DNA of 64,000 bases from Pectobacterium versatile (lineage in GTDB: Bacteria; Pseudomonadota; Gammaproteobacteria; Enterobacterales; Enterobacteriaceae), in NCBI RefSeq assembly GCF_020166435.1, contig NZ_JAINZP010000001.1, positions 372,001-436,000 on the forward strand, in the 5' to 3' direction. The position numbers were made by a program, and so were the translations under genes. Shown here piece after piece: positions 1-9,528 of this stretch. The notes beneath the pieces were generated by a model. That model was not told the origin of the DNA. It did not search any database and was given only the letters and a program-made list of their open reading frames with translations. Within the stretch, counting starts at the first letter, position 1. Each line of letters begins with the position of its first letter.

Positions 1-235
1 CTTGATGACAAGTATAATCATCGGGAAAAACGGCAACAGGTAAAAAATCTTAATTCCCCTGCGTTATGTTAACGATAGCAACAATTGATAAATTTGGCTG
101 TTTTTTAATCAACCCTGTGGAGTGTCTCTTTCTTTTTCCCATAGCAGAACACCGCTAGGTCTTTAGCGATTTAGCCCATAGCGACGAACTCGTCAGGCCG
201 CGAGAATGGTGTTATCGCGCCGATGGAGGCTGATT
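1..235. other. Upstream region of araD, no gene seen
   Basis: I see no convincing coding region between the left edge and araD. The stretch is AT-rich with several short T runs and probably carries the 5' untranslated region or promoter of araD, but I could not pick out a clear -35/-10 pair or AraC/CRP site. The rest of an ara operon, if present, lies outside the window. Confidence 0.4.
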
Positions 236-931
236 ATGTTAGAAACGCTAAAAAAACAGGTATTGGAAGCCAATCTGGCCTTGCCGCAGCACAATCTGGT
301 GACGTTTACCTGGGGAAATGTCAGCGCGGTGGACCGACAGCGCGGCCTGATGGTGATCAAACCTTCCGGCGTGGAGTATTCTGCCATGACGCTGGAGGAC
401 ATGGTTGTCGTTGAGCTGGAAAGTGGCAAGGTGGTTGAGGGGACGAAGAAACCGTCGTCAGATACCGATACCCACCGCGTGCTGTATCTGGAATTTGCCG
501 ATATCGGCGGTATTGTGCATACCCATTCCCGTCATGCCACGATCTGGGCGCAAGCCGGTAAAGATATCCCCGCTTGGGGAACAACGCATGCGGACTATTT
601 TTATGGCCCGATTCCCTGCACACGTCTGATGACGGACGAGGAAATCAACGGTCGCTATGAGTGGGAAACGGGAAGGGTGATCGTCGAAACCTTCCGCCAG
701 CGTGGCATTTCTCCGGTGGATGTCCCTGCCGTATTGGTTAACTCGCACGGCCCCTTTGCCTGGGGGAAAGATGCAGACAACGCGGTGCACAACGCCGTTG
801 TTCTGGAAGAGCTTGCCTACATGGGGATTTTCTCACGCCAGTTAACGCCTCAGTTGGGTGAGATGCAGCAAACGCTGTTGGATAAACACTACTTACGCAA
901 GCATGGCAAGAACGCCTATTACGGACAATAA
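236..931 (+). CDS. araD: L-ribulose-5-phosphate 4-epimerase AraD
   Basis: The 231-residue protein matches E. coli AraD almost throughout, including the length and the C-terminal HYLRKHG...YYGQ. It is a cytoplasmic class II aldolase-fold enzyme that converts L-ribulose 5-phosphate to D-xylulose 5-phosphate, the last step of L-arabinose use. The metal-binding His pair is seen in [15 protein letters not shown], with further His residues in the C-terminal third. I chose ATG at 236 because a GGAGG ribosome site sits at 225-229, six bases upstream; an in-frame ATG at 206 lacks one. A terminator follows at 972. araA and araB are not seen in the window, so operon membership cannot be judged. The plant cell wall is rich in arabinose, which suits a plant-associated host. 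Confidence 0.95.
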   Translation: MLETLKKQVLEANLALPQHNLVTFTWGNVSAVDRQRGLMVIKPSGVEYSAMTLEDMVVVELESGKVVEGTKKPSSDTDTHRVLYLEFADIGGIVHTHSRHATIWAQAGKDIPAWGTTHADYFYGPIPCTRLMTDEEINGRYEWETGRVIVETFRQRGISPVDVPAVLVNSHGPFAWGKDADNAVHNAVVLEELAYMGIFSRQLTPQLGEMQQTLLDKHYLRKHGKNAYYGQ

Positions 932-971
932 ACCGCAGCGATTCCTTCCTTATGACCTTTAAGCCATATAG

Positions 972-1000
972 CGCCGCATTTGCGGCGTTATTGTTATTTG
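972..1000 (+). terminator. Rho-independent terminator after araD
   Basis: CGCCGC and GCGGCG arms (972-977 and 982-987) enclose a four-base loop and are followed by a T-rich run (TTATTGTTATTT), about 40 bases after the araD stop. Confidence 0.7.
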
Positions 1001-1066
1001 TGCGGTTTGATGACCTCGCTCCTGAACGGCACAAGCTCCGTGCTAAATCCGTAAGGGTTGCGGCCA

Positions 1067-1094
1067 TAAAAAATCCCTCCGCGAGGGAGGGATT
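1067..1094 (-). terminator. Rho-independent terminator after cstA
   Basis: Perfect nine-base arms AATCCCTCC (1072-1080) and GGAGGGATT (1086-1094) flank a five-base loop. On the minus strand the stem is followed by a run of Ts, placing it just after the cstA stop codon. Confidence 0.85.
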
Positions 1095-1116
1095 GGCGAA
1101 GATGTGTCGATGATGC

Positions 1117-3180
1117 TTAAGGTTGAGCGCCGTCTCGTAAGACAATCGGGCTCTCTTTTGCCGTTGGGACATCGCTATTCATCGCACGACGAATGACGAA
1201 GAATGCGGAAACCAGCATTGTTACCGCAACCAGCATAAAGAACCCGCACAGCGCGGCGTTGATCTGGTTACTGAAGACAATGGTTTCCATGTCTTTAATC
1301 GATTTGGCCGGTGCAATCAGCGTGTTCTGTTCAATACCCGCCGCGAAGCGTTTCGCCTGAGCCAGAAAGCCGATGCTCGGTTTTTCATGGAAGATTTTCT
1401 GCCAACCCGCCGTCATCGACGTAATAAACAGCCAGACGGTAGGCACGATAGTCACCCACGCATAGCGCTGCTTTTTCATCTTAAACAACACCACGGTGCC
1501 GAGAATCAACGCCATCGAGGCCAGCATCTGGTTACCGATACCGAACAGCGGCCAGAGAGTATTGATCCCGCCCAGCGGATCGATCACGCCCTGATAGACG
1601 AAGAATCCCCAGCCGGAAACGGCAACGGTCGTACCGGCCAGATTCCCCAGCCAGGAACGGCTGTTCGCTAATCTGGGAATCGCAATACCGACCAGATCCT
1701 GCACCATGAAGCGACAGGCGCGCGTCCCGGCGTCAACGGCGGTCAGAATGAACAGCGCTTCAAACAGAATCGCGAAGTGATACCAGAATGCCATCATCGC
1801 CCGGCTGTTAAAAATTTCCGTGATGATGTAGGCCATACCCACCGCGAAGGTCGGTGCACCGCCAGCGCGGGAAAGAATAGAGGCTTCGCCAACGTCATTG
1901 GCAATGGCACTCAATTCCTGCGGGGTAATCACAAATCCCCAGTTATTGATGGCTAATGATGCGCTCTCAACCGTGGTGCCGATCAAGGCGGCGGGTGAGT
2001 TCATGGCGAAGTAGATACCCGGTTCGATAACCGAGGCACAAATCAGCGCCATAATCGCCACGAAGGATTCCATCAGCATGGCACCATAGCCGATGAAGCG
2101 GATATGACTTTCTCGTTCAATCAACTTCGGCGTGGTGCCGCTGGAAACCAGTGCGTGGAAGCCGGAAATCGCGCCGCAGGCGATGGTGATAAACAGGAAG
2201 GGGAATAGCGTACCGGAGAAGACCGGGCCGCTGCCGTCAATAAAACGAGAAACGGCAGGCATTTTCATTTCCGGCATCGCGAATACAATACCGAAGGCCA
2301 GCCCGACAATAACCCCTATTTTCAGGAACGTAGAGAGATAGTCACGCGGTGCCAGCAGCAGCCAGACGGGCAGAACGGATGCCACGAAGCCGTAAATCAC
2401 CAGTACCCAGGTGAGTGACGTCCCTTTCAGCGTGAAGAACGGCCCCCAGTAAGGGTGTACAGCGATGTTGCCGCCGTAGACAATCGCCAGCATCATCAGC
2501 ACAAAGCCGATGATGGACACTTCAGCGATTTTGCCCGGACGTAAAAAGCGCATGTAAACGCCCATGAAGAGCGCGATAGGGATGGTGGCGGCAATCGTGA
2601 ACAATCCCCACGGACTTTCTGCCAGCGCCTTAACGACGACCAGCGCCAGCGCCGAGAGAATGATGATCATCACGCCCAGCGCACCGAGCATCGTGATAAT
2701 ACCCGCGAATGTACCCAGCTCCTGTTTTGCCATCTCACCCAGAGAACGACCGTCTCGGCGGGTTGAGATAAACAGCACCAGAAAATCCTGCACGGCACCC
2801 GCCAGCATCACGCCGACCAAAATCCAGATCGTACCGGGTAGGAAGCCCATCTGTGCGGCGAGAATCGGCCCGACCAGCGGCCCGGCCCCGGCGATGGCGG
2901 CAAAGTGGTGGCCGAACAGTACCCATTTATTGGTGGGAACGTAATCCAGACCGTCGTTATGACGTTCCGCCGGTGTCAGTCGGCGATCGTCGAGCTCAAA
3001 CACTTTTTTGGCGATAAACAGGCTGTAAAACCGATAGGCGATGCTGTAACACGATACCGCAGCGATAACCAACCACACGGCATTGACGTGTTCACCGCGG
3101 CTTAGCGCCAGCGTGGCGAACGAAAAGGCGCCCGCCAGGCCGACTAGCAGCCAGATCACAATGCTCTTTACGTTACTCAT
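1117..3180 (-). CDS. cstA: Carbon starvation protein CstA (peptide/pyruvate transporter family)
   Basis: This 687-residue polytopic inner-membrane protein belongs to the CstA/BtsT family. The hallmark block LFGHHFAAIAGAGPLVGP and the segments LPVWLLLAPRDYLSTFLKIG and PLGGINTLWPLFGI are present. In E. coli CstA takes up peptides and pyruvate during carbon starvation. The choice of CstA over the paralogue BtsT is from remembered sequence: RRDGRSLGE, GGINTLWPLFGI and MTAGWQK resemble CstA more closely. The start is set at 3180 (MSNVKSIVIW), after which the first hydrophobic segment begins; an upstream in-frame start at 3267 would translate part of an ERIC element and is unlikely. A possible CRP site lies at about 3403-3424, beyond the ERIC element, so the leader would be long. 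Confidence 0.9.
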   Translation of the reverse strand: MSNVKSIVIWLLVGLAGAFSFATLALSRGEHVNAVWLVIAAVSCYSIAYRFYSLFIAKKVFELDDRRLTPAERHNDGLDYVPTNKWVLFGHHFAAIAGAGPLVGPILAAQMGFLPGTIWILVGVMLAGAVQDFLVLFISTRRDGRSLGEMAKQELGTFAGIITMLGALGVMIIILSALALVVVKALAESPWGLFTIAATIPIALFMGVYMRFLRPGKIAEVSIIGFVLMMLAIVYGGNIAVHPYWGPFFTLKGTSLTWVLVIYGFVASVLPVWLLLAPRDYLSTFLKIGVIVGLAFGIVFAMPEMKMPAVSRFIDGSGPVFSGTLFPFLFITIACGAISGFHALVSSGTTPKLIERESHIRFIGYGAMLMESFVAIMALICASVIEPGIYFAMNSPAALIGTTVESASLAINNWGFVITPQELSAIANDVGEASILSRAGGAPTFAVGMAYIITEIFNSRAMMAFWYHFAILFEALFILTAVDAGTRACRFMVQDLVGIAIPRLANSRSWLGNLAGTTVAVSGWGFFVYQGVIDPLGGINTLWPLFGIGNQMLASMALILGTVVLFKMKKQRYAWVTIVPTVWLFITSMTAGWQKIFHEKPSIGFLAQAKRFAAGIEQNTLIAPAKSIKDMETIVFSNQINAALCGFFMLVAVTMLVSAFFVIRRAMNSDVPTAKESPIVLRDGAQP

Positions 3181-3210
3181 AACAACGGCTCCTTCGTTAT
3201 TCAGAAAAGG

Positions 3211-3337
3211 TATACCGTAATACTTCAAGCTGCATGTGCGTTGGCTTCCCTTACTCACCCCAGTCACTTACTTGTGTAAGCTCCTGGGGATTCATGCGGT
3301 TGCCGCCTTCCTGCAACTCGAATTATTTGAGGTATAT
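3211..3337. repeat. ERIC element (about 127 bp)
   Basis: This intergenic imperfect palindrome carries the ERIC core, including CAGTCACTTACTTGTGTAAG and GCTCCTGGGGATTCA, and begins and ends in TATACC/GGTATA-type ends. It lies between cstA and the next gene, inside the probable 5' leader of cstA. A second copy is at 9373-9498. Confidence 0.9.
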
Positions 3338-3486
3338 AGCGCGGGTGTTAATGCAATTTAACAATAGTGGGTTTAATGGCGAAGAGAAGGGAATGGATGA
3401 GAAAATGTGAGCGAACGTGAATTTTTGTAAAGAAACTTAAAGCGTAAACAAGGGTTAACGCGCTAACGCGGTAAAAATAGGTGCGG

Positions 3487-3534
3487 TAAAAACAAGATGG
3501 CCCTGCTGGGGAAAATTCAGAGAATGGCAGGGCC
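3487..3534 (-). terminator. Terminator-like hairpin after the aldo/keto reductase
   Basis: GGCCCTGC (3499-3506) and GCAGGGCC (3527-3534) form an eight-base stem. On the minus strand a TTGTTTTT run follows, just after the reductase stop at 3542. Confidence 0.6.
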
Positions 3535-3541
3535 GATGCGC

Positions 3542-4459
3542 TTAAGGCAGAACGTTTCCGGCGGCGCGGTAAATTTCATACCATTCTTCGCGGCTGAGCG
3601 ACAGGGTAGACGCCGCCGCGATGTCACGGATACGTTCTGGACTCATGGTGCCGATAATCACCTGCATGGCGGCGGGGTGGCGCAAGATCCACGCGGTGGC
3701 GATCGCGGTATTGGTCACGTGATGCTGCTCGGCGATGTGATTAATCGTCGCGTTCAGCTTAGGGAATTTCTCGCTATCGAGGAAAACACCCTCAAAAAAG
3801 CCGTACTGGAAGGGCGACCAGGCCTGAATCGTCATGGTATTCAGGCGGCTGTATTCCAGAATCGCGCCATCGTGATTCACCGATGCCGTGTTCGTCATAT
3901 TCACGTTAAAGCCGGCATCAATCATGCCCGTGTGCATGATGCTGAACTGCAATTGGTTGGCAATAAGCGGCTGGCGTACGGATTTTTTCAGCAGCTCAAT
4001 TTGCAACGGATTCTGATTACTGACGCCGAAATAGCGCACTTTCCCGCTGCTTTCCAGCTCATCAAAGGCGGCGGCCACTTCATCGGGTTCGAATAATGTA
4101 TCCGGGCGATGCAGCAGGAGCGTATCGAGATAGTCCGTTTTTAAACGTTGTAGACTGCCTTCAACGGAGGCGATGATATGAGCTTTCGAGAAGTCAAAAA
4201 ATCCCTTACGAATGCCACATTTGGATTGGAGAAAAATCGTGTCCCGGTGGATAGATGTCTTCTGTAAACCGGCAGCGAAAATCTCTTCCGACAAGCCGGA
4301 ACCATAGATATCCGCGTGATCGAAAAAATCGATGCCTGCCTCGACGGATGCATTGAGGATGTCAGCCGCTTCACTCGTGCTTTTCTTCGCCATTCGCATA
4401 CAGCCCAACGCAATGTTGGAAGCCTGTATCGCGGATGTACCGATTGTCATTTTCTCCAT
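3542..4459 (-). CDS. Aldo/keto reductase, YdhF-like
   Basis: The 305-residue protein is an NAD(P)H-dependent aldo/keto reductase with a TIM-barrel fold. The catalytic tetrad can be read: Asp and Tyr in DFFDHADIYG, Lys in LQSKCGI and His in TLLLHRPD. Order and spacing resemble E. coli YdhF (298 residues). The C-terminal cofactor-binding segment (AWILRHPAAMQVIIGTMSPERI) is intact. The start at 4459 has an AGGAG site eight bases upstream. The physiological substrate cannot be deduced; the neighbours (cstA, rnb) transcribe the same way but are separated by terminators and gaps, so it is probably monocistronic. Confidence 0.85.
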   Translation of the reverse strand: MEKMTIGTSAIQASNIALGCMRMAKKSTSEAADILNASVEAGIDFFDHADIYGSGLSEEIFAAGLQKTSIHRDTIFLQSKCGIRKGFFDFSKAHIIASVEGSLQRLKTDYLDTLLLHRPDTLFEPDEVAAAFDELESSGKVRYFGVSNQNPLQIELLKKSVRQPLIANQLQFSIMHTGMIDAGFNVNMTNTASVNHDGAILEYSRLNTMTIQAWSPFQYGFFEGVFLDSEKFPKLNATINHIAEQHHVTNTAIATAWILRHPAAMQVIIGTMSPERIRDIAAASTLSLSREEWYEIYRAAGNVLP

Positions 4460-4611
4460 CGGGAACGCTCCTGTTATTAGGGGGGCACGTCTGTCGTCGA
4501 TGACGCTTAAAACGGATCAGGCGTGGCGATATCGTTGATAAAGCATGTCGCGGAATAAACGCGTGATGACGCGCGGGTCAGTTCGCGTGAATGCCCGCGC
4601 GGAGATGCTGT

Positions 4612-4631
4612 CCGCCGAGATGACTCGGCGG
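4612..4631. other. Stem-loop downstream of rnb
   Basis: CCGCCGAG (4612-4619) and CTCGGCGG (4624-4631) form a perfect eight-base hairpin with a four-base loop just past the rnb stop codon. There is no T run, so it may be a transcript-end stabiliser or a factor-dependent terminator. Confidence 0.5.
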
Positions 4632-4639
4632 TATGACGG

Positions 4640-6574
4640 CTATGCGGCAGGTTTTGCCACGATGCTGCGGGTTTCCAGACGAACGTCAGCAATGACGACG
4701 TCCAGCGTATCCCCCTGACGATAAACCACTTCGCCTTTCACTGACAGAGTGCCCATTTCCTGACTGCACACCAGCTCATCGCGTACGGCGTGGATAAAGG
4801 AAGACGGGATAAACGCCACTGCGCCGTTATCTAGCAGGCGAACGCGCAGGCCACCACGTGTGACGTCAATGATTTCCGCATTGAAGCGATTATCCGTACC
4901 GGCTTTATCTTTGAGGTAGCGAGCGTAGAGCCAGTCACCGACATCGCGTTCAGCCATACGATTAAGGCGACGGCGTTCTGCCAACTGAACCGTGACGTCG
5001 TCTTGCGGTTTTTGCGCGACCTGCCCGGTGATAACCGCTTTCAACAAACGGTGGTTCACCATATCGCCGTATTTACGGATCGGCGATGTCCAGGTGGCAT
5101 AGGCTTCTAGCCCCAGACCGAAGTGTGGCCCCGGCGTGGTACTCACTTCCGCGAAAGACTGGAAACGGCGAATGCGGCTGTCCAGAAACTGTGTCGGCTG
5201 GGCATCCAGCTCGCGGCGCAGCATACAGAAGCCTTCCAGCGTCAACAGCACTTGCGCATCAGCCTGAACCCCGTGGGTGTCCAGCACGGCAACTGCCTGT
5301 TCAATCGAGGCAGGATCAAAGCCGTTGTGCACGTTATAGATGCCGAAGCCCAGTTTATCGCGCAGCACGATGGCCGCACAAACGTTGGCGGCAATCATGG
5401 ATTCTTCAACGATACGGTTGGCGATACGGCGATGTTCAACCACGATGTCCAATACGTCGCCTTTTTCACCCAGCAGGAAGCGGTAATCCGGGCGATCTTT
5501 GAATACCAGCGCATGCGTGGTGCGCCAGTCGCTGCGTGTCAGGCAAAGGCGATGCAGCAAGCGAATTTGTTCGGCAATTGCGTCGCTTGGCGGCTGCCAT
5601 TCGCCTTGATTTTCCAGCCAATCGGAGACGTTGTCATACGCTAATTTGGCTTTGGATTCGATCCAGGCGGCAAAGAAGTGAATGTCGTCACCCAACGCAC
5701 CGTCGGCGGCAATCGTCACGCGACAAGCGAGCACTGGACGACGTTCCTCCGGGCGCAGGGAACAGATATCGTCCGACAGCGGGCGCGGCAGCATCGGGAT
5801 GTTGAAGCCGGGCAGATAGTTGGTGAAGGCGCGCTGACGTGCAATGTTGTCCAGCTCGCTACCCGCAGCGACATACGCGGTCGGATCGGCAATCGCGATG
5901 GTTAATTGCAGTGAACCATCCCCGTTGTCCTGCACGTACAACGCATCGTCCATATCTTCAGTGCTCGCGCTGTCGATAGTGACAAAGCTCAGTGCGGTGA
6001 GATCTTCACGGACGAGTTCGCCGTCATGGCGCTCAGTCGTTTCAACCTCTGGGGCTGAGCGCTCCAGATTATGGCGTGACAATGTCACCCACCACGGTAC
6101 CAGCGGGTCATCACCCGTGGTGATGTACTGCGTCAGTTCAGCATGAAATCCACGGTCGCCCTTCAACGGGTGACGGCGCATTTCGGCTACGGCCCAATCG
6201 CCTTCCTGAAAATCGTGTGTGACATCGCGCGCGGCGCGGCAAGGGATGGCATCTTTCAGCAGCGGATGGTCAGGCGTAATGGATAAACGATCGTCTTTTT
6301 TATGGATGCGCCCAACAAATCGAGTAAGGAAGGGTTCGATCAGCGTTTCTGGCTCGACAATTTCCCGCTCTTTTTCCGTATGCAGGGTGGCGGTAATCCG
6401 GTCACCGTGCATCACTTTTTTCATGTGCGGAGGGGGAATGAAATAGCTTTTTTGTCCGTCAGCTTCAAGGAAGCCGAATCCTTTATCGGTACCTTTGACG
6501 ACACCTTCAACACGCGGTGTCTGAGAGTGAAGTTGCTGTTTTAGCTGTGCAAGCAGCGGATTATCTTGAAACAT
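4640..6574 (-). CDS. rnb: Exoribonuclease II (RNase II)
   Basis: The 644 residues equal E. coli RNase II in length and match it closely. The enzyme degrades single-stranded RNA 3' to 5' in the cytoplasm. Visible domains are the N-terminal cold-shock domains ([19 protein letters not shown]...), the RNB catalytic core with the metal-binding aspartates in [16 protein letters not shown], the later core motif [24 protein letters not shown] (split over residues 470-500 or so), and the C-terminal S1 domain. The gene appears monocistronic; a hairpin lies just after the stop. In E. coli rnb lies near fabI, but here about 15 kb of other genes separate them. Confidence 0.97.
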   Translation of the reverse strand: MFQDNPLLAQLKQQLHSQTPRVEGVVKGTDKGFGFLEADGQKSYFIPPPHMKKVMHGDRITATLHTEKEREIVEPETLIEPFLTRFVGRIHKKDDRLSITPDHPLLKDAIPCRAARDVTHDFQEGDWAVAEMRRHPLKGDRGFHAELTQYITTGDDPLVPWWVTLSRHNLERSAPEVETTERHDGELVREDLTALSFVTIDSASTEDMDDALYVQDNGDGSLQLTIAIADPTAYVAAGSELDNIARQRAFTNYLPGFNIPMLPRPLSDDICSLRPEERRPVLACRVTIAADGALGDDIHFFAAWIESKAKLAYDNVSDWLENQGEWQPPSDAIAEQIRLLHRLCLTRSDWRTTHALVFKDRPDYRFLLGEKGDVLDIVVEHRRIANRIVEESMIAANVCAAIVLRDKLGFGIYNVHNGFDPASIEQAVAVLDTHGVQADAQVLLTLEGFCMLRRELDAQPTQFLDSRIRRFQSFAEVSTTPGPHFGLGLEAYATWTSPIRKYGDMVNHRLLKAVITGQVAQKPQDDVTVQLAERRRLNRMAERDVGDWLYARYLKDKAGTDNRFNAEIIDVTRGGLRVRLLDNGAVAFIPSSFIHAVRDELVCSQEMGTLSVKGEVVYRQGDTLDVVIADVRLETRSIVAKPAA

Positions 6575-6921
6575 AGCGTCCAGAAATACGGTTGTGAGTA
6601 GCCCAATTAGCAGTTCACAGTTTTACTCGAATCGGGTGCTGGCGGCAAGAATAATCGGGGGTGGCGTAGGCGCAGATCGGTAGCAGAAGCGCGGATAAAT
6701 CTGAGTAAAGTCAACGCTGATTCGAATGTATCCACCTGCCGTGCACGCGATTGACCTCACGGCACGAGTTATCAAGCGGAATCTATTCCACTAGGCGTTA
6801 TTGATGCAGCCAGTTTGGACACGGACAGCGCGGAAAAACCGGAGCGTACACGTAGTACGTGAGGATTTTGAGCACTGCCCAGGTTCAAAATGGCAAATAA
6901 AATAGCCTGGTGGACAGATTC
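6575..6921. other. Intergenic region with a palindromic candidate repeat
   Basis: No gene is seen in this 347-base gap between rnb and the oxidoreductase. At 6849-6861 there is an odd-length perfect palindrome, CACGTAGTACGTG, inside a GC-rich patch (about 6815-6915) of the kind I associate with dispersed intergenic repeats in soft-rot bacteria. The rnb promoter must lie in the part nearest 6575. Confidence 0.4.
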
Positions 6922-9234
6922 TTAGGCGATACGCAGCAGAGACTCGGCTTGCGTACTACGACGAACGCTAACCGGCACGGATTTAGAGGTCGGCGTGTGC
7001 GTTTCATCCCCGAAGCTGGACAGCGGCACCAGCGGGTTGGTTTCGGGATAATAGGCGGCCAGATTACCGCGCGGAATCGCGTAGCTCACCAGCTTGAATC
7101 CGTTGACGATGCGGGTAATGCCGTCGTTCCACAGCGTTTCGATATCGACCCTATCGCCGTCTTCCAGCCCTAACGCACTGATATCATCCGGGTGCATGAA
7201 TAGCACTTCCCGCTGACCATAGACGCCGCGATAGCGGTCATCCAGACCATAAATCGTGGTGTTGTACTGATCGTGTGAACGTAGGGTTTGCAGGGTAAAA
7301 GGCACGTCGCTGCCTTGTAGTTGCGGAAACAGCGTGTCGGGCAGCGCGGCATGGCTGAATTGCGCTTTCCCGTTGGGCGTATTGAAGTGCAGTTCAGCGG
7401 CCGCGTTACCAAGATAGAATCCGCCTGGCAGGTCGCAGTTGGCATTGAAATCCGTAAAGCCGGGAAGGGTGGCGGCGATATGGTCGCGGATGCGTGAATA
7501 ATCGTCCGCCAGCGCCAGCCAGTCGAGTTTTTCATGGCCGAGCACCGCATTGGCAATCCCTGCAACAATCGCTGTTTCCGAGCGCTGCAACGGCGAAAGG
7601 GGCTGCCCGACGCCCTGTGACGCGTGCACCATGCTGAAGGAGTCTTCGACGGTAATAAACTGCGCACCGCTGGCCTGCATATCGAGATCGGTACGGCCGA
7701 GCGTCGGCAGAATCAATGCATCGACCTTGCCAGTAATTAGATGGCTGCGGTTGAGCTTGGTGCTGATATGTACGGTCAGATCGCAGCGGCTGAGCGCTTC
7801 TTCAGTACGGGCCGAATCGGGTGCAGCGGCGGCGAGGTTACCGCCCAGCGCGATCAGTACTTTTATTTCGTCGCGCAGCATCGCTTCCAGCGCTTCTACC
7901 GTGTTGTGGCCTGCGGTGTAAGGCGGTGTGAAGTCATAATGTGCTGCTAGACGATCGAGGAAGGCGGCCGTCGGTTTCTCATCGATCCCCATGGTACGGT
8001 TGCCCTGCACATTACTATGACCGCGTACTGGACATAGCCCCGCGCCCGGTTTTCCCAACTGCCCGAATAGCAGTTGCAGGTTCACGATTTCCCGCACGGT
8101 GGCGACAGAGTGTTTGTGCTGGGTAATCCCCATCGCCCAGGTGCAAATTACACGCGGCGACTGCTGATAAATCGCCGCGACATAGCGCAATTGTGCTTCG
8201 CTCAGGCCGGACTGCTGTTCAATTTTCTGCCAGCTTGTGGCATCAACCACAGTAAGGTAGTCGTCCATCTGCTGGGTATGCGTGGACAGGAAATCCTGAT
8301 CGAATAAACCGGCGTCCCCGGCAGACAGGCGCTGGCGATGCGTTTCCAGCAGGGCTTTTACCATCCCGCGCACGGCAGCCATATCGCCACCCAAATTGGG
8401 TTGCAGGTAGGTTTCGCTAATGGTGCCAGACAGCGGCGTGAGCAGCTCCAGTGGATTCTGCGGATTGGCAAAACGCTCCAGACCGCGCTCGCGTAGCGTA
8501 TTAAACGAGACGACGTGCGCGCCGCGATCGGCGGCATGACGAAGGCTATGCAGCATACGCGGGTGATTAGTGCCGGGGTTCTGCCCGAAGACGAAAATTG
8601 CGTCAGCGTGTTCGAAATCATCCAGCCGGATCGTGCCTTTACCCACGCCGATACTCTGTTTCAGACCGATTCCGCTAGCTTCATGGCACATGTTCGAGCA
8701 GTCAGGGAAATTGTTGGTGCCCAGCATGCGACCAAAAAGCTGATACAGATAAGAGGCTTCATTGCTGGCACGCCCAGACGTATAAAGTTCCACCTGATTA
8801 GGGTGTGCCATGTTACCGATATGGTGAGCGATCAGCGCAAACGCCGCGTCCCAACTGATAGGGACATAGCGATCGCTGGCACGGTCGTAGCGCATCGGGT
8901 GGGTTAAGCGGCCCTGATACTCAAGGAAATAGTTGCTCTGCTGACGCAGCGTCGTAACGCTGTGAGCGGCAAAAAAATCCAGATCGACTGCTTTACGCGT
9001 TGCCTCCCAACTGACCGCTTTCGCGCCGTTTTCACAGAAGCTGAACGTGCTGCTGTTGTCATCACCCCAGGCACAGCCGGGGCAGTCAAATCCTTTCGAT
9101 TTATTGACCCGCAACAAGTTTCGGATATTTTTCAGCGCTTGCTTGCTGTCGAGAACAAAACGCGTGGTGGCTTCCAACGAGCCCCAGCCGCCAGCCGCAT
9201 TGCGGTATGGCTTGATGGATGGTTTGAATTTCAT
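6922..9234 (-). CDS. FdhF/YdeP-family molybdopterin oxidoreductase
   Basis: The 770-residue protein is an alpha-subunit-like molybdopterin oxidoreductase close to E. coli YdeP, an enzyme linked to acid resistance whose substrate is unknown. Seen directly: the N-terminal Cys motif GFDCPGCAWGD, then SGRASNEASYLYQLFGRMLG, the segment NNFPDCSNMCHEASGIGL that binds the cofactor region, the nucleotide-binding GQNPGTNHPRML, and the C-terminal molydopterin dinucleotide-binding domain with RSHDQYNTTIYGLDDRYRG (two overlapping halves of the conserved block). No twin-arginine signal or membrane segment is seen, so it is probably cytoplasmic. A LysR-type gene is divergently transcribed from the far side of an ERIC element and is the natural candidate regulator. 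There is no fdhD or partner subunit nearby. Confidence 0.85.
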   Translation of the reverse strand: MKFKPSIKPYRNAAGGWGSLEATTRFVLDSKQALKNIRNLLRVNKSKGFDCPGCAWGDDNSSTFSFCENGAKAVSWEATRKAVDLDFFAAHSVTTLRQQSNYFLEYQGRLTHPMRYDRASDRYVPISWDAAFALIAHHIGNMAHPNQVELYTSGRASNEASYLYQLFGRMLGTNNFPDCSNMCHEASGIGLKQSIGVGKGTIRLDDFEHADAIFVFGQNPGTNHPRMLHSLRHAADRGAHVVSFNTLRERGLERFANPQNPLELLTPLSGTISETYLQPNLGGDMAAVRGMVKALLETHRQRLSAGDAGLFDQDFLSTHTQQMDDYLTVVDATSWQKIEQQSGLSEAQLRYVAAIYQQSPRVICTWAMGITQHKHSVATVREIVNLQLLFGQLGKPGAGLCPVRGHSNVQGNRTMGIDEKPTAAFLDRLAAHYDFTPPYTAGHNTVEALEAMLRDEIKVLIALGGNLAAAAPDSARTEEALSRCDLTVHISTKLNRSHLITGKVDALILPTLGRTDLDMQASGAQFITVEDSFSMVHASQGVGQPLSPLQRSETAIVAGIANAVLGHEKLDWLALADDYSRIRDHIAATLPGFTDFNANCDLPGGFYLGNAAAELHFNTPNGKAQFSHAALPDTLFPQLQGSDVPFTLQTLRSHDQYNTTIYGLDDRYRGVYGQREVLFMHPDDISALGLEDGDRVDIETLWNDGITRIVNGFKLVSYAIPRGNLAAYYPETNPLVPLSSFGDETHTPTSKSVPVSVRRSTQAESLLRIA

Positions 9235-9372
9235 ATACGTTCCGCAGGTGATAATGTTTTTTTTATGTGAACAAAATTTTAAATATTTGCTCTTAAGGGA
9301 AGTTTAGGTGCCGTCGGCGATCGCGTCTAATCAAATGCGGCTATGGTGGGATAGAGGCGATTTATCGATGGG

Positions 9373-9498
<126 letters not shown>

Positions 9499-9528
9499 CT
9501 TGCCGCTTACCTACTACAGAGTCTGACG

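Noticed and set aside
1117-3267. cstA start at 3267
   Set aside because: The extra 29 codons would be translated from the ERIC element; the start at 3180 directly precedes the first membrane segment.
4507-4692. 61-codon frame at the 3' end of rnb
   Set aside because: Shadow of rnb and the hairpin after it, no recognisable product.
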